A stretch of 64,000 nucleotides of DNA, from contig CALXPQ010000001.1 of the NCBI GenBank assembly GCA_944390485.1, positions 372,001-436,000 on the forward strand, written 5' to 3'. This DNA is from Veillonellales bacterium. GTDB taxonomy: Bacteria > Bacillota > Negativicutes > Veillonellales > Dialisteraceae. The position numbers and the translations under genes were made by a program. Below are positions 33,907 to 41,933 of this stretch, in pieces. Positions within the stretch are counted from its first letter, which is position 1, and every line of letters starts with the position of its first letter. The notes beneath the pieces were generated by a model. It saw only the letters and a program-made list of their open reading frames with translations, had not been told where the DNA came from and ran no database searches.

Positions 33907-34671
33907 TCAGAAAAGAACCGACGACAACAGATAATTGGCGGCAAACAGCATGACGATGGAATACACCACCGACTGCGTGGTCGCTTTCCCGACGCCCTCT
34001 GCTCCGGCTGTGCAGGTCATGCCCCGGTCGCAGCCGACCAGCGCGACGATCATGCCGAACACGACCGATTTGATCATGCCGATATAGATGTCCGACGGTC
34101 CGCAGAACACGTCAATGGAATGCAGGAAAGTATACGCCGATACATTATCAAAAAAGAAAGCGATGATCATGCCGCCGGCAATACCGATGGTCACGCCGAA
34201 CACATTAAGGATCGGAAGCATGGTCATGCAGGCGACAAACCGCGGCACGACGAGATACGCCACAGGATTGACCGCCATGCAGCGCAGTGCGTCAATCTGC
34301 TCGGTCACGCGCATGGTCCCCAGTTCCGCCGTAATGGCCGCGCCGACCCGGCCGGCCAGCACCACGCCGCACAGGACCGGTCCCAGCTCGCGCCCCATGC
34401 CGATGGCGACGATGCCGCCGATGGAAAACTCCGCGCCGTACTTGATGAGCTCGCCCGCAATCTGGATGGACAGTACCATCCCGGTGAAGAGCAGCGTCAG
34501 CGCTACGATGGGAAAGGATTTCACGCCGAGCGCCAGGCACTGCCGGGCCGTCTCATGAAGCTGGATCTTATGGAACTGGCGGAGCGCCGCAACGAAGAGA
34601 AGCAGCACCGCGCCCAGCTGATGAAAAATCCCCAGAGTCGTTTTCCCCAGCGATTCCAGAAACTCTGTCAC
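33907..34671 (-). CDS. mlaE: Phospholipid ABC transporter permease MlaE
   Basis: A 254-residue inner-membrane permease of the MlaE/YrbE family with about five or six helices. The family hallmarks are visible: FTGMVLSIQIAGELIKYGAEF (about 60-80), ELGPVLCGVVLAGRVGAAITAELGTMRVTEQIDAL (about 95-130) and the C-terminal GCDRGMTCTAGAEGVGKATTQSVV. The start is GTG at 34671 with GGGGAGGGG upstream. It heads the mlaE-mlaF-mlaD-tolC operon. No MlaA, MlaB or MlaC genes are present, fitting the reduced Mla system reported in diderm Firmicutes. Confidence 0.94.
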   Translation of the reverse strand: MTEFLESLGKTTLGIFHQLGAVLLLFVAALRQFHKIQLHETARQCLALGVKSFPIVALTLLFTGMVLSIQIAGELIKYGAEFSIGGIVAIGMGRELGPVLCGVVLAGRVGAAITAELGTMRVTEQIDALRCMAVNPVAYLVVPRFVACMTMLPILNVFGVTIGIAGGMIIAFFFDNVSAYTFLHSIDVFCGPSDIYIGMIKSVVFGMIVALVGCDRGMTCTAGAEGVGKATTQSVVYSIVMLFAANYLLSSVLF

Positions 34672-34708
34672 AGGCTACCCCTCCCCGTTTTTAGTCATGA
34701 TTATTATT

Positions 34709-34737
34709 ATAATACATCAAAGGTAAGTAAAATTCAA
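34709..34737 (-). promoter_or_regulatory. Promoter of the mlaEFD-tolC operon
   Basis: On the minus strand TTGAAT (34737-34732) and TATTAT (34714-34709) are 17 bases apart; an overlapping TATAAT follows in the same AT-rich stretch. The start is near 34702, about 30 bases before the mlaE GTG. Confidence 0.65.
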
Positions 34738-34831
34738 ACAAACATTTCTTGTCAGAAAAGAAAGGATCCTTCCCGCTAAAATGCGCTCTTTTTCCTGCCG
34801 AAGAGCGTGGCAAACCGCCTGCAATATATGC

Positions 34832-34866
34832 CAAAAAGGAGCAAGCCCTGCCTGCCCCTTTGCTCT
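34832..34866 (-). terminator. Terminator after the S55 protease gene
   Basis: On the minus strand GAGCAA and TTGCTC pair across a 15-base GC-rich loop and are followed by CTTTTTGG. Confidence 0.65.
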
Positions 34867-34871
34867 CTGTT

Positions 34872-36803
34872 TCAGTCCAATCCGGCCGCGCCCTTTTCAT
34901 TTGCACTGGCGTCTTTGTCCGGATTCTGCATCTCTTCCTTTTCCTGATTTTTCATCTGCAGCTGCATCTGATTCTGTTTTTCCCGGTCTGCTTTTACTTT
35001 CTGCAGCACTTTGTCCCGGTCCGCCGGCGACATGACCTGGAAGGTGAACTGGCCGTCCCCGTAGATGACGTAATCTGTATCTACGCGGCTCACTGGCGAC
35101 TCCTTTTCCTTGGCCCGATCCGGCTCTTCCTTCTGTTCTTTCAGATAATCCGGCTTTTCCGGAGTCTGCCGGTTCTGGATTTTTACGCTGCTTTCTTCTT
35201 TTCCGTCTTTGGAAATCATGCTGATGTTCGGATCAAGGATCTCCACGACGACCTGGTTGTTCTGGTCCTCCTTCATCAGCTTATCGTGAAGGTCATTGAA
35301 ATCCTTGTAGCTCCGGAGCCGTTCCACGATCTCGTCGGTCAGATTGTATTTCTGCTGCTCGATCAGGTACGGAAGAGGCACGACCCCGCCGCCGCGCACT
35401 TCCAGGATCATCTCGCCGAGAGGCTGATCCTCCGGCACCTTGAAAGTCAGATCTTTATAAAAGACTTCTCCGCGATACGGCGCCAGCCGGACGCGGATGA
35501 AGATCGAGTCGCCGGGACTCACCGCCATGGGCGTCGCCGTCGCGTCCAGCAGCTGCGCGGTGCGGCGCTCTTTCGTCACCTTCATATCCACGTCGATGCT
35601 GCGGAGCGGATAGGCTTCGAAACGGTTCTGCTCCAGAATCCGCACGACATTGAACAGCTCGTCTACGCTCCGTTCTGCTGCATCGGAGGCCGACCAGTAC
35701 AGATTCTTCCGGGAAAACGGCTTCTGACTGCTGTTTTCCGGATACAGCGTATAGGCGATCTCCACACTGCCTTCTCCGCGCCGATCCATCACCCGGCTGA
35801 TGGCGTTGTATACAGACGTTGCCGACAGGGTGGGCAGCAGCGCTTCATCCCGGATCATACGCACATTCAGATCCCTTTCATTCTGGAGATCCGTGTCCGT
35901 GACCGAGGCGTGCAGCGCGGTATACGGCGGCACGCGACCGCTGAAGCCGCTGATGCCGGCGCCGCGGTCCTGATCGACCATCCCGATCTCTGCGCCCACC
36001 GACCCCAGCTTGAAGGGGATGTTCCGGCTGGGAATCACTGTAAAAATATAGGAATTATGCATGAAATAGCCGCTGCTTCCATGGCTCATGAAGGGATGGC
36101 CGAACGCGACCATCCGGTCGCCGTCCACATAGGTCACCGTCCCGACGGCCCCCAGTTTCAGATCGCCCGTCACCAGCGACGCGGCCACCGAGCTGCCGGC
36201 TTCCAGAGGAAACACAGCCTCATCGTTCCCCGCGGCCGCCGCGGAATAGGGCGTCATGTGAAAATCCTTCATGCGGCCCGCCAGATAGTCCATGCCGTCC
36301 TGCGTATATCCGGAAGCCATGAGGGGCGTATCGATGGGAATAAGCCCCTCCGACGGCGTCGGCAGAAGAGACGGTTCGGTCCTGTCCTCCATTGTCCAGA
36401 GATTCAGCATATCGGAAATGGGCGTGACCATCCCTACCCGTCCGCTGGACTGCGGGAATCCATACGCCACGGCGCCGAGCAGCTTCCCGTCGATATAAAC
36501 CGGGCTGCCGCTCATGCCCTGCGCGATGCCGTTCGTCTCATCGATCACCGGCCCGGAGACTTTGACCAGCACCAGATCGCCGCCGGTCGCGCCTTTATCT
36601 TTCATGACCCCGAGCACTTCCACATCGAATGTGGAGATTTCCCGGCCGTGGACCACGGTTTTCGCATAGCCCCGCATGCCTTCCCGCACTTCGGACACCG
36701 GCAGGAACGCCGGCTCCTCCGCGCGGACCGCACCGCCGTGCCAGCCGAGGCAGCACGTCAGCAGCACGGCCGCCGCGGCTATTTTTTTCATAGATCGTTT
36801 CAT
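34872..36803 (-). CDS. SpoIVB peptidase S55 domain protein
   Basis: A 643-residue predicted extracytoplasmic serine protease homologue. A signal peptide (about 1-28) is followed by the S55 domain (about 30-260). GMRGYAKTVVHGREISTFDVEVLGVM is its typical start, and IAQGMSGSPVYIDGKLLGAVAYGF (about 120-143) carries the catalytic-type Ser in GMSGSP. AFGHPFM later may supply the His. In spore formers SpoIVB activates SigK across the forespore membrane, but no other sporulation genes are seen here. About 380 residues of unknown beta-rich sequence follow, then a Lys/Glu/Gln-rich disordered tail. The length far exceeds SpoIVB (about 425). I chose the ATG at 36803 with GAGAGGAA upstream. It follows the lipoyl-like gene by 25 bases. 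Confidence 0.82.
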   Translation of the reverse strand: MKRSMKKIAAAAVLLTCCLGWHGGAVRAEEPAFLPVSEVREGMRGYAKTVVHGREISTFDVEVLGVMKDKGATGGDLVLVKVSGPVIDETNGIAQGMSGSPVYIDGKLLGAVAYGFPQSSGRVGMVTPISDMLNLWTMEDRTEPSLLPTPSEGLIPIDTPLMASGYTQDGMDYLAGRMKDFHMTPYSAAAAGNDEAVFPLEAGSSVAASLVTGDLKLGAVGTVTYVDGDRMVAFGHPFMSHGSSGYFMHNSYIFTVIPSRNIPFKLGSVGAEIGMVDQDRGAGISGFSGRVPPYTALHASVTDTDLQNERDLNVRMIRDEALLPTLSATSVYNAISRVMDRRGEGSVEIAYTLYPENSSQKPFSRKNLYWSASDAAERSVDELFNVVRILEQNRFEAYPLRSIDVDMKVTKERRTAQLLDATATPMAVSPGDSIFIRVRLAPYRGEVFYKDLTFKVPEDQPLGEMILEVRGGGVVPLPYLIEQQKYNLTDEIVERLRSYKDFNDLHDKLMKEDQNNQVVVEILDPNISMISKDGKEESSVKIQNRQTPEKPDYLKEQKEEPDRAKEKESPVSRVDTDYVIYGDGQFTFQVMSPADRDKVLQKVKADREKQNQMQLQMKNQEKEEMQNPDKDASANEKGAAGLD

Positions 36804-36828
36804 TGGTTTCCTCTCATTTCCCGTCCGG

Positions 36829-37125
36829 TCATTCTGCGGCTTCCAGCACGGCGACCACATCGCCGCGCGCGATGGTCTGTCCTTTTTCCGCCCGCACTTC
36901 ACGGACCGTGCCGTCGCCCGCCGCCTTGACAGCGGGGACCGGACCGGCCAGCGTCCCTACTTCCGCAAGGACATCCCCTTCCGCCACCGCAGTACCTTCT
37001 TCCACGATGCTTTCGACCCGGCCGCCGATCACCGCCTTCTGTTCCATCAGCGGTCCCGCCGCTTCCGCAGGCAGAGCCAGTCCTGCCAGCACAATCGCCG
37101 CCGCCATGATTTTTTCGATTTTCAT
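36829..37125 (-). CDS. Secreted lipoyl/biotinyl-like domain protein
   Basis: A 98-residue protein with a signal peptide (about 1-22, ending LPAEAA) and a single barrel-sandwich hybrid domain. The two half-motifs GGRVESIVEEGTAVAEGDVLAEV and GDGTVREVRAEKGQTIARGDVVAVLE are typical. The position of the modified Lys in lipoyl or biotinyl domains (MKM) reads AGP here, so it is probably not modified and may act structurally, like the lipoyl domain of efflux adaptors. It precedes the S55 protease gene in an apparent two-gene operon. The ATG at 37125 is chosen over a GTG at 37134, which is too close to the GGAGG. Confidence 0.7.
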   Translation of the reverse strand: MKIEKIMAAAIVLAGLALPAEAAGPLMEQKAVIGGRVESIVEEGTAVAEGDVLAEVGTLAGPVPAVKAAGDGTVREVRAEKGQTIARGDVVAVLEAAE

Positions 37126-37204
37126 ATCCTTCACGCCTCCGCCGCAGACACCGGGCCGTCTCCATTCCGGGCGGCCAGTCTGCCATTTCTTACATATTAA
37201 TTGT

Positions 37205-37213
37205 ATTCTACCA
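37205..37213 (-). promoter_or_regulatory. Extended -10 promoter for the lipoyl-like/S55 operon
   Basis: TGGTAGAAT on the minus strand is an extended -10 between the mreB terminator and the lipoyl-like gene. No good -35 is seen. The leader would be about 75 bases. Confidence 0.4.
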
Positions 37214-37248
37214 TAAAGCCTTCATTTGGAAAGACAGCGCCGGGCACG

Positions 37249-37276
37249 CAAAAACGGCGGAGCCCGTCCGCCGTTT
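37249..37276 (-). terminator. Intrinsic terminator of murA-mreB
   Basis: On the minus strand ACGGCGG-ACGGGCT-CCGCCGT is followed by TTTTT and GCGTG, about 20 bases after the mreB stop codon. Confidence 0.9.
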
Positions 37277-37294
37277 CATGATTCTGTCTGATGC

Positions 37295-38383
37295 TCAATG
37301 CAGGTCCTGAAGAGAATCCCGCATATAGTCCATGTATTCCAGCGCCGCCCCTGCTCCGATGGCATTGACATACATGGGCTGCTCCACCACATAGGCCGGT
37401 ATGCCGGTCAGCTTCGTGATGATGGAATCCAGCCCCTGGATCTGAGCGCAGCCTCCGCTCAGCATGATGCCATGATCGCGGATGTCCGCCAGAAGCGCAG
37501 GCGGCGTCTTCTGCAGAACGCCCAGGATTTTCCGGTAGATGACCTGCATGACCGGCCGCATGGCGTTGGCCGTATCCTCGCCGGTCACGCCGACCCGCAC
37601 GGGCAGCCCCGTTTCCAGCGATTTGCCCGCCGCTTCCGCCGCCTGCATGACGCCGGAAGCCTCCCAGAGAAGCCCCAGCTGTTTCTTCAGCATTTCCGCC
37701 GCCTGCCGGCCGATCTGCACTTTGTATTTTTCCTGCACGCGGAGCATGATGGCCTGATCCATCGCCAGCCCCGCTTCATACGTCGAATCCGTCACGACGA
37801 TGCCGTGCCGGGACACGACGGACACATTGGCGGAGCCGCCGCCGATATCCACCACCATGGCCCCCTGCATTTTGTCCGTATTCACGCCCATGCCGAGGAT
37901 CGCCGCGATGGGCTGATCGATGAGCACTGCTTTCCGCACACCCATGGTGACCGCCGCTTCGAGGAGCGCTCTGCGCTGCACGCCGGTCACGCCGGCCGGC
38001 ACGCACACGATGAGCCGCGGATGAAAAAAGAGGCTCCGCAGATAGGAATGATTGATGATGGAGTTCAGCAGATAGGAAGTCGCGCCGTAATTGACGATCG
38101 CGCTGTCCCGCAGCGGATAGACGATGCGGATCGTCCCCGGCATACGTCCCTCCATCTCTTCCGCCCGCGTGCCGTAGGCAAACATCTCCCCGCTTTTCGC
38201 ACGGACGGCGACGGCCGACGCCTCCGGATAGATCAGCCCTTTTTTCTTGACGTAGATCACCACATTGGAGGTTCCGAGGTCCATGCCGATGTCTTCCGTC
38301 CCGAAGGAGCCGAGCCAGTCAAGGAAGCTGAACCCGGGCCGGCGGTAGGCTTCCGTGCTTCCCGTCTTTCGTTCAGTTTGCAT
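37295..38383 (-). CDS. mreB: MreB/Mbl family cell-shape actin homologue
   Basis: A bacterial actin of about 362 residues that forms membrane filaments guiding side-wall synthesis. Phosphate 1 motif is DIGMDLGTSNVVIYVKKKG, phosphate 2 VVDIGGGSANVSVVS, and the adenosine motif IMLSGGCAQIQGLD. About 30 residues before the first strand (RRPGFSFLDWLGSFG) exceed normal MreB and include an amphipathic segment that could bind membrane. No mreC or mreD is adjacent. The ATG at 38383 lies inside the end of murA, so the two genes overlap by 11 bases; a GTG two codons upstream is an alternative start. This murA-mreB pairing is typical of Firmicutes. Confidence 0.9.
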   Translation of the reverse strand: MQTERKTGSTEAYRRPGFSFLDWLGSFGTEDIGMDLGTSNVVIYVKKKGLIYPEASAVAVRAKSGEMFAYGTRAEEMEGRMPGTIRIVYPLRDSAIVNYGATSYLLNSIINHSYLRSLFFHPRLIVCVPAGVTGVQRRALLEAAVTMGVRKAVLIDQPIAAILGMGVNTDKMQGAMVVDIGGGSANVSVVSRHGIVVTDSTYEAGLAMDQAIMLRVQEKYKVQIGRQAAEMLKKQLGLLWEASGVMQAAEAAGKSLETGLPVRVGVTGEDTANAMRPVMQVIYRKILGVLQKTPPALLADIRDHGIMLSGGCAQIQGLDSIITKLTGIPAYVVEQPMYVNAIGAGAALEYMDYMRDSLQDLH

Positions 38384-39635
38384 TGACACGGGAAATATGC
38401 GCTCCTAAGCCTTGCAGCTTTTCCACCAGATGGTCATAGCCGCGGTCGATGTGATGGAGGTCTCCCACTTCCGTCACGCCGCGGGCCGCCAGCCCGGCCA
38501 GCGTCAGCGCCGCGCCCGCCCGGAGATCCGTGGCGCGGACAAAAGCTCCCTGCAGGAACGGCACGCCCGTCACGATGGCTTTCCGCCCTTCGATCTGGAT
38601 CGACGCGCCCATGCGCTGCAGCTCGCCGGCATGCATGAAGCGGTTCTCAAACACCGTCTCCGTAATGGTGCTGACCCCATTGCCCACAGTCATCAGCGCC
38701 ATGAACTGGGCCTGCAGATCGGTCGGGAAACCCGGATAGGGAAGCGTCTTAATGTCTGTCGAGCGGATATGGCCGTCGCTGATGACGCGCACCCGGTCGA
38801 TGTCTTCCCGGATGACCTTCACGCCGGCTTCGCCCAGCTTGGCCAGCAGCGGCTTGAGATGCTCCGACAGCACATTCTCTACGACCACATCGCCGCCGGC
38901 CATGGCCGCCGCGATCATGAACGTGCCCGCCTCGATGCGGTCCGGGATCGCCGTATGCGACACGCCTTCCAGACGCTTCACGCCTTCGATGCGGATCACA
39001 TTGGTGCCTGCTCCTTTGATATTGGCCCCCATGCTCGACAGAAACGTCACCAGATCGACGATCTCCGGTTCTTCCGCCGCATTTTCGATGACCGTGCGGC
39101 CTTCTGCCAGAGAAGCCGCCATGAGCACATTTTCCGTCGCGCCCACGCTGGGGAAGTCCAGATAGATTTCCGCGCCCTTCAGTCCCTGCGGCGCTTTTGC
39201 CTCCACATAGCCGTTGTGGATTTCGATCTCCGCCCCCATCGCTTCGAAGGCTTTCAGATGGAGATCGATCGGCCGGCTGCCGATCATGCATCCGCCGGGC
39301 AGCGCGATCTTCGCATGCCGTTTTTTCGCCAGAAGCGGCCCCATCACGAGGAAAGAAGCGCGCATGCGGCTCATCAGCTCATAGGAAGCTTCCGTCTTGT
39401 CCACATGGGCCGCGTCAAAGGTCATTGTATTGCCGGACTTTGTGATTTTGACCCCCAGGGATTCCAGCACGCTGCAGATGGTCCGCACATCATCCAGCTC
39501 CGGCGCATCGACGACCGTCGCCGGCGTTTCCGGCAGCAGCGCCGCCACGATGATCGGGAGCACCGCATTCTTTGCGCTGGAAATCCGGACGGACCCATGA
39601 AGCGGAGTCCCCCCTTCGATAACTAATTTTTCCAA
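38373..39635 (-). CDS. murA: UDP-N-acetylglucosamine 1-carboxyvinyltransferase
   Basis: A 420-residue cytosolic enzyme adding enolpyruvate from PEP to UDP-GlcNAc, the first committed step of peptidoglycan synthesis. Key motifs are SAKNAVLPIIVAALL (about 20-34, including the catalytic-pocket Lys-Asn), RMRASFLVMGPLLA, and the active-site Cys loop LPGGCMIGSRPIDLH (about 112-126), so it should bind fosfomycin. I chose the TTG at 39635, which has TGGAG eight bases upstream and gives the standard length. The in-frame upstream extension to 39782 has no homology and crosses the promoter region. It ends overlapping mreB. Confidence 0.95.
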   Translation of the reverse strand: MEKLVIEGGTPLHGSVRISSAKNAVLPIIVAALLPETPATVVDAPELDDVRTICSVLESLGVKITKSGNTMTFDAAHVDKTEASYELMSRMRASFLVMGPLLAKKRHAKIALPGGCMIGSRPIDLHLKAFEAMGAEIEIHNGYVEAKAPQGLKGAEIYLDFPSVGATENVLMAASLAEGRTVIENAAEEPEIVDLVTFLSSMGANIKGAGTNVIRIEGVKRLEGVSHTAIPDRIEAGTFMIAAAMAGGDVVVENVLSEHLKPLLAKLGEAGVKVIREDIDRVRVISDGHIRSTDIKTLPYPGFPTDLQAQFMALMTVGNGVSTITETVFENRFMHAGELQRMGASIQIEGRKAIVTGVPFLQGAFVRATDLRAGAALTLAGLAARGVTEVGDLHHIDRGYDHLVEKLQGLGAHISRVNAN

Positions 39636-39788
39636 TCCATTCACTCCAGTACCTGTAAACTCTATATGTGTGTCAATATCTATGTATAGGGAAACAGGCG
39701 TCCCGCTGCCGGCGCAGCCGAAACAAAGGGAAGGCCTGACAAATTCTACATTATCATAACACAAAATCACCGGTTCATCCACGCGCCC

Positions 39789-40448
39789 TCAGTCCAGCCG
39801 GCTGGTGATCTCCTTCACGCTCGCATTGTCCCCGAGAATGACCAGCATATCCCCGGCGCGCATGACCATGTCCGGCCGCGGATTGATGAAATTTTCTTTC
39901 TGCCGGCGAATGGCCACCACCGTGATGTGATATTTCCGACGTACATCCAGATCCAGCAGCGTCTTCCCGATCCAGGCTTCCGGGATATGGATGGTCACCA
40001 CAGTGATATTATTGTTCATCTCGATGTAATCGACGATGCCGGACGAAGTGAGATTATGCGCCACGCGGATGCCCATCTCTTTCTCCGAATAGATGATCTT
40101 GTCCGCGCCGATCTTCTGCAGCATCTTTCCGTGCAGCTCGTCCAGCGCCTTCACGACGATGCGCTTGACTCCCATGTCCTTCAGGAGCAGCGTCGTCAGC
40201 AGGCTGGCCGACAGATCGCCAATGGCGACTACCGCCACATCCGCATTGCCGGCGCCGATGGCGTTCAGGTTCTTTTCATCCGAGGCATCCGCGCACACCA
40301 CATATCCCAGCTTATCCGACAGGTCCTGGACGACGTCTTCATCCTTGTCCATGGCCATCACGTCATAGCCCATCTGATCCAGCGTGACCGCCACGCTTTC
40401 GCCGAAGCGCCCGAGTCCCGCCACAAAAAACTGCAGTTTCTGTTCCAT
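39789..40448 (-). CDS. KtrA/TrkA-type potassium channel regulatory subunit
   Basis: A 219-residue cytoplasmic RCK protein that gates the KtrB-type channel encoded just upstream. The N-terminal Rossmann domain has VAGLGRFGESVA (GxGxxG, about 9-20) and AMDKDEDVVQDL binding the nucleotide ribose. The C-terminal TrkA_C domain (about 135-219) includes IHIPEAWIGKTLLDLDV and MLVILGDNASVKEI. Length matches KtrA/KtrC (about 220) rather than the double-RCK TrkA. The ATG at 40448 is preceded by GGAGTGCGGC and lies 10 bases after ktrB. Confidence 0.93.
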   Translation of the reverse strand: MEQKLQFFVAGLGRFGESVAVTLDQMGYDVMAMDKDEDVVQDLSDKLGYVVCADASDEKNLNAIGAGNADVAVVAIGDLSASLLTTLLLKDMGVKRIVVKALDELHGKMLQKIGADKIIYSEKEMGIRVAHNLTSSGIVDYIEMNNNITVVTIHIPEAWIGKTLLDLDVRRKYHITVVAIRRQKENFINPRPDMVMRAGDMLVILGDNASVKEITSRLD

Positions 40449-40458
40449 GCCGCACTCC

Positions 40459-41802
40459 TTACCCAATGACCACATTTTCCGTAGGATACCGGACCTGTCC
40501 CTGATGCCGCTCCGCAAAGGCCAGCACCAGCGTCATGACGCCGATACGGCCGATGAACATGGCGAAGATCAGGATGATCTTGCAGAAATCATTCCACTGG
40601 TCCGTCAGCCCCACGCTGAACCCGACCGTGCTGAACGCGGATACGCCTTCGAACAGGACTTCTTCCAGCCGGAATCCCCGCGTATCGAAAAGCAGCAAGA
40701 GAAAAACCGTGAGGAAGGTCAGCGCGAAAGACAGCGTGAAAATGTGGAACGCTTTGGAAATCGACCGTTCGCTGATCCGTTTGTGAAAAACCACCACGTC
40801 CTGTTTCCCGCGGATCCAGGAGAGGACCGACAGAAAAATGATCATCACCGTCGTCGTGCGCACGCCGCCGCCTGTGGACACCGGCGCCGAACCGGTGAAC
40901 ATGAGCAGCATGACGATGAGCTGCGTGCTGATGCTCACGTCCACGATATCGAACGTGGTGAATCCCGCCAGCCGGGAAGAAATGGACATGAACAGCGAAT
41001 TCAACACTTCCATGAAGACATTCATGTCCCCCATCGTCCGCGGATTGTTTCGGTCCATGATGAAAAACACAACGGCGCCGAACAGCGTAAAAAACAGCTC
41101 CGCCGTCAGCACCAGCTTGCTGTTGAGCGACAGATGCGACCACGACCGCTTCCGCAGCACGTCGTCGATGACAACGAACCCGATGCCGCCCAACAGCATG
41201 GTGACGATCACCACGGCGCACACAAAAGGATCCCGCGCGAAAGGCGAAAATCCCCCGGTGCCGAACAGGTCCAGCCCGCAGTTACAGAAAGCCGACACCG
41301 CATGCCAGTACCCGTAATAAATCCCCGCCGGCCCCATTTCCCGATAGAAATGAATGGCCAGCAGCGTGCCGGAGACGAATTCCACGAAAAACGTCATGGC
41401 GATGATCTTCCGCACCAGGAGCACCATGCCCGACGGAGTCTGCAGATTGAACGAGTCCCGGATGAGGAGGCGCTCCTGGAGACGGATCCGCCGGCCCGTG
41501 GATATCCCCATGATGGCCATGATGGTCATGATGCCGAGCCCGCCCACCTGGATCATGAACAGCATGAGAAGCTGTCCGAATAGAGTCAGGTCTTCCCTCA
41601 TATTGATGAGGCTCATCCCGGTGACGCTCACCGCACTGACTGAAGTGAAGAGCGCGTCGATGAAGCCGATCTCCCTCGTGCCGGTCTGCGCGGCCGGCAG
41701 CATCAGGAGCAAAGCCCCGATCACCATGAACACGGCAAAACCGGACAGGATGAGCACGCCCCGCTGGAAACGCCCGAAAACAAAAAGCAGTGACTGTATC
41801 AT
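40459..41802 (-). CDS. KtrB/TrkH-type potassium uptake channel subunit
   Basis: A 447-residue integral membrane channel of the SKT superfamily, with about eight membrane helices and four pore loops. The selectivity-filter Gly regions are recognisable in SVSAVSVTGMSLI, HAVSAFCNCGLDL, TGSAPVSTGGGVRTTT and GVSAFSTVGFSVGLT. It forms a homodimer with an octameric ring of the RCK subunit encoded downstream. K+ uptake is inferred; Na+ coupling is usual for KtrB. The ATG at 41802 has AGAGGGGAA upstream, and a consensus promoter lies at 41851-41880. Confidence 0.93.
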   Translation of the reverse strand: MIQSLLFVFGRFQRGVLILSGFAVFMVIGALLLMLPAAQTGTREIGFIDALFTSVSAVSVTGMSLINMREDLTLFGQLLMLFMIQVGGLGIMTIMAIMGISTGRRIRLQERLLIRDSFNLQTPSGMVLLVRKIIAMTFFVEFVSGTLLAIHFYREMGPAGIYYGYWHAVSAFCNCGLDLFGTGGFSPFARDPFVCAVVIVTMLLGGIGFVVIDDVLRKRSWSHLSLNSKLVLTAELFFTLFGAVVFFIMDRNNPRTMGDMNVFMEVLNSLFMSISSRLAGFTTFDIVDVSISTQLIVMLLMFTGSAPVSTGGGVRTTTVMIIFLSVLSWIRGKQDVVVFHKRISERSISKAFHIFTLSFALTFLTVFLLLLFDTRGFRLEEVLFEGVSAFSTVGFSVGLTDQWNDFCKIILIFAMFIGRIGVMTLVLAFAERHQGQVRYPTENVVIG

Positions 41803-41850
41803 AGATTCCCCTCTGGATCATCATCCGCCGGCAAAAATCCGGCTGATTGT

Positions 41851-41880
41851 ATTATATGCATCCCGTTCCCGTTTTGCCAA
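41851..41880 (-). promoter_or_regulatory. ktrBA promoter
   Basis: On the minus strand TTGGCA (41880-41875) and a perfect TATAAT (41856-41851) are 18 bases apart. The leader includes a small GCCGG/CCGGC hairpin (about 41827-41843). Confidence 0.75.
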
Positions 41881-41896
41881 ATCCGGCGCGGCCCAC

Positions 41897-41926
41897 GCAA
41901 AAAGCCGGGCTCCCGCTCCCGGCTCC
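41897..41926 (-). terminator. Intrinsic terminator of the glycosyltransferase gene
   Basis: On the minus strand AGCCGGG-AGCGGGAG-CCCGGCT is followed by more T's and GCGTGGG, just after the stop codon. Confidence 0.9.
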
Positions 41927-41933
41927 CATCCCT

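Noticed and set aside
34784-34807. CGCTCTT/AAGAGCG hairpin between the S55 gene and the mla promoter
   Set aside because: It has no U-tract in the minus direction and lies upstream of the mapped-by-eye promoter. It is probably incidental.
39640-39690. A perfect TTGACA just upstream of murA
   Set aside because: No -10 box occurs at 16-18 bases, and the start would fall at or after the ribosome site.
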